From: Actinomycetes bacterium
GTDB lineage: Bacteria > Actinomycetota > Actinomycetes > Actinomycetales > Cellulomonadaceae
Assembly: GCA_023388235.1 (NCBI GenBank)
Contig: JAEWGQ010000086.1
Span: forward strand, 1-24,153
DNA: 24,153 nt
Direction: 5' to 3'
Shown: positions 23,359 to 24,153 of the stretch, one piece after another
Position numbering within the stretch: position 1 is the stretch's first letter
Layout of the letters: each line of letters starts with the position of its first letter
Program-made: the position numbers and the translations under genes
The notes under the pieces: generated by a model
The model's database searches: none
What the model saw: only the letters and a program-made list of their open reading frames with translations
What the model was told of the DNA's origin: nothing

Positions 23359-23365
23359 CACCGCC

Positions 23366-23896
23366 ATGCAGATCGGTTCAGTGGCAGAGTGGGCAGGTGC
23401 TGTGGCGACCGTTGCCGCAACGATCGTTGCGCTATTCCTTGCAGCGAGAGACGAGGACCAGCGCAGATCCCGCCTCGCCGCACGACGTCAGATTCGGTCG
23501 ATGGCCGCCTTGCGCGTCCGAGAACTACGCCGCCTTGAGCGAGACGAAGACCACAGCCTGCTGCGGGACGATCTCGGCCACAGCAGTGACGACGTTGAGC
23601 TCAGCAGGTACTACGAACTCAGCAAGGAGTTGGGACGCTTCCGTCGGCGCCGGGTGCTTGGGATCCTGCGCGATTTATACGGTGGTCAGACGGCCCTCGA
23701 CTGGGTCGAGCTGTACCCCGCCGACGTCGAAGACAAAACGGCTCACCAGGAGGCGTTCGTGCGGCATTTGCTCCGCAATCACGGCGATGGGCGTCGGCTC
23801 ACAATGAGCCAGCTACACCGTGCGCTCCTGAAGCCCGTCGACCTGTCGAGGGTTTCAGAGCTACGAAGCCGCTACGAGGACCTCGCCAACCTTTGA
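23366..23896 (+). CDS. Small membrane protein with cytoplasmic charged domain, unknown function
   Basis: 176 aa. A single hydrophobic segment at about 6-27 (SVAEWAGAVATVAATIVALF) is followed by a highly charged, mostly helical region rich in Arg, Asp, Glu and Leu. This layout, EWAGAVAT followed by a short membrane helix, is common in uncharacterised proteins of mobile or accessory regions; I cannot name a family. Base composition stands out: 23401-23460 has 36 of 60 G+C and 23521-23580 has 38 of 60, against well over 70 percent in the genes to the left. AT-ending codons are frequent. Recent acquisition is likely. It is convergent with dnaB. Confidence 0.75.
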   Translation: MQIGSVAEWAGAVATVAATIVALFLAARDEDQRRSRLAARRQIRSMAALRVRELRRLERDEDHSLLRDDLGHSSDDVELSRYYELSKELGRFRRRRVLGILRDLYGGQTALDWVELYPADVEDKTAHQEAFVRHLLRNHGDGRRLTMSQLHRALLKPVDLSRVSELRSRYEDLANL

Positions 23897-24033
23897 CAGT
23901 GGCTGGGCTGGTCGCGGCTCTGGAGATGTCCCGCCTTAACCTCGACGAGCATACCTAGAGCGCCGAAGCCCGATCCTGGGAGTATGTGCATCTCGACAAC
24001 CCCCTACGGTCTGGGTCGCCCTGTGAACGAGCC
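23897..24033. other. Gap between the unknown gene and dnaB; no feature recognised
   Basis: The 137 bp between the two convergent genes keep the lower-GC character of the unknown gene. I see no tRNA, no clear terminator hairpin and no terminal repeat that would mark an inserted element. Confidence 0.5.
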
Positions 24034-24153
24034 TCAGGCCTGCATGTCCACGAACCGCGAGTAGTGCCCCTGGAACGCCACGGTGATGACGTCGGTGGGC
24101 CCGTTGCGGTGCTTCGCCACGATCAGGTCGGCCTCGCCGGCGCGCGGGGACTC
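24034..24153 (-). CDS. dnaB: Replicative DNA helicase DnaB, C-terminal end (partial)
   Basis: The last 39 codons and TGA stop of a leftward gene whose start lies beyond the window. The peptide contains EADLIVAKHRNGPTDVITVA and ends HYSRFVDMQA. This is the conserved C-terminal block of DnaB (I-AK-RNGPTG, then F----TRF). DnaB is the hexameric replication-fork helicase. Only the tail is visible, so nothing can be said about inteins or the N-terminal domain, both of which are relevant in actinobacterial dnaB. Confidence 0.9.
   Translation of the reverse strand, partial: ESPRAGEADLIVAKHRNGPTDVITVAFQGHYSRFVDMQA

Noticed and set aside
23310..24033. Insertion sequence or prophage remnant next to dnaB
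   Set aside because: Low GC fits acquisition, but no transposase, integrase, terminal repeats or attachment-site duplication are visible.

Overview
The window is very GC-rich DNA with strong G/C preference at third codon positions, frequent GTG starts and many 4-bp GTGA/ATGA gene overlaps. Its content is typical of a plant-polymer-degrading actinobacterium: xylan-type glycoside hydrolases, a CUT1 sugar ABC importer without its own ATPase, a LacI repressor and many NarL-type two-component genes. Cellulomonas or a relative in the Micrococcales is my best guess. This rests on gene content and style, not on a marker gene. The right edge holds the last 39 codons of the replicative helicase gene dnaB, so this is chromosome, not plasmid.

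Layout. (1) 1-548: the possible start of a leftward gene at the edge, then about 470 bp without a gene that holds a composite array of 91-bp palindromic repeats. (2) 549-8150, all leftward: a hemicellulose-use operon of lipoprotein sugar binder, two membrane permeases, GH3 and GH43 enzymes, with the divergent lacI-type gene at 8151-9182 and a clear LacI-type operator between them. A strong hairpin separates the transport genes from the enzyme genes. (3) 9183-11259: a degenerate short tandem repeat, a MerR regulator whose own promoter has the diagnostic 19-bp spacer, and an HTH_42/AlkZ-like winged-helix protein. (4) 11450-17469, rightward: ABC-2 exporter (ATPase and permease), histidine kinase and a frameshifted response regulator, followed by a second, intact kinase/regulator pair. 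(5) 17604-19544: a SulP anion transporter convergent with a small MerR regulator. (6) 19777-22549: a compact three-gene cassette of left-handed beta-helix acyltransferase, FkbH-like HAD enzyme and acyl carrier protein. (7) 22692-23896: two small membrane-anchored proteins of unknown function, the second in distinctly lower-GC DNA, then dnaB on the opposite strand.

How the genes work together. The left part takes up and cleaves xylo-oligosaccharides (or similar) under LacI control. The middle is a classical exporter-plus-sensor module in which the first regulator has lost its DNA-binding domain to a 5-bp deletion. The most interesting part is on the right. The FkbH/ACP/acyltransferase trio has no polyketide synthase around it and looks like a self-contained system that loads a glyceryl-type acyl group on a carrier protein and transfers it to an unknown acceptor. 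A near-identical 24-bp sequence centred on ACGTTAGGGT lies upstream of both this trio and the SulP transporter, on either side of the MerR gene, which suggests one shared regulon.
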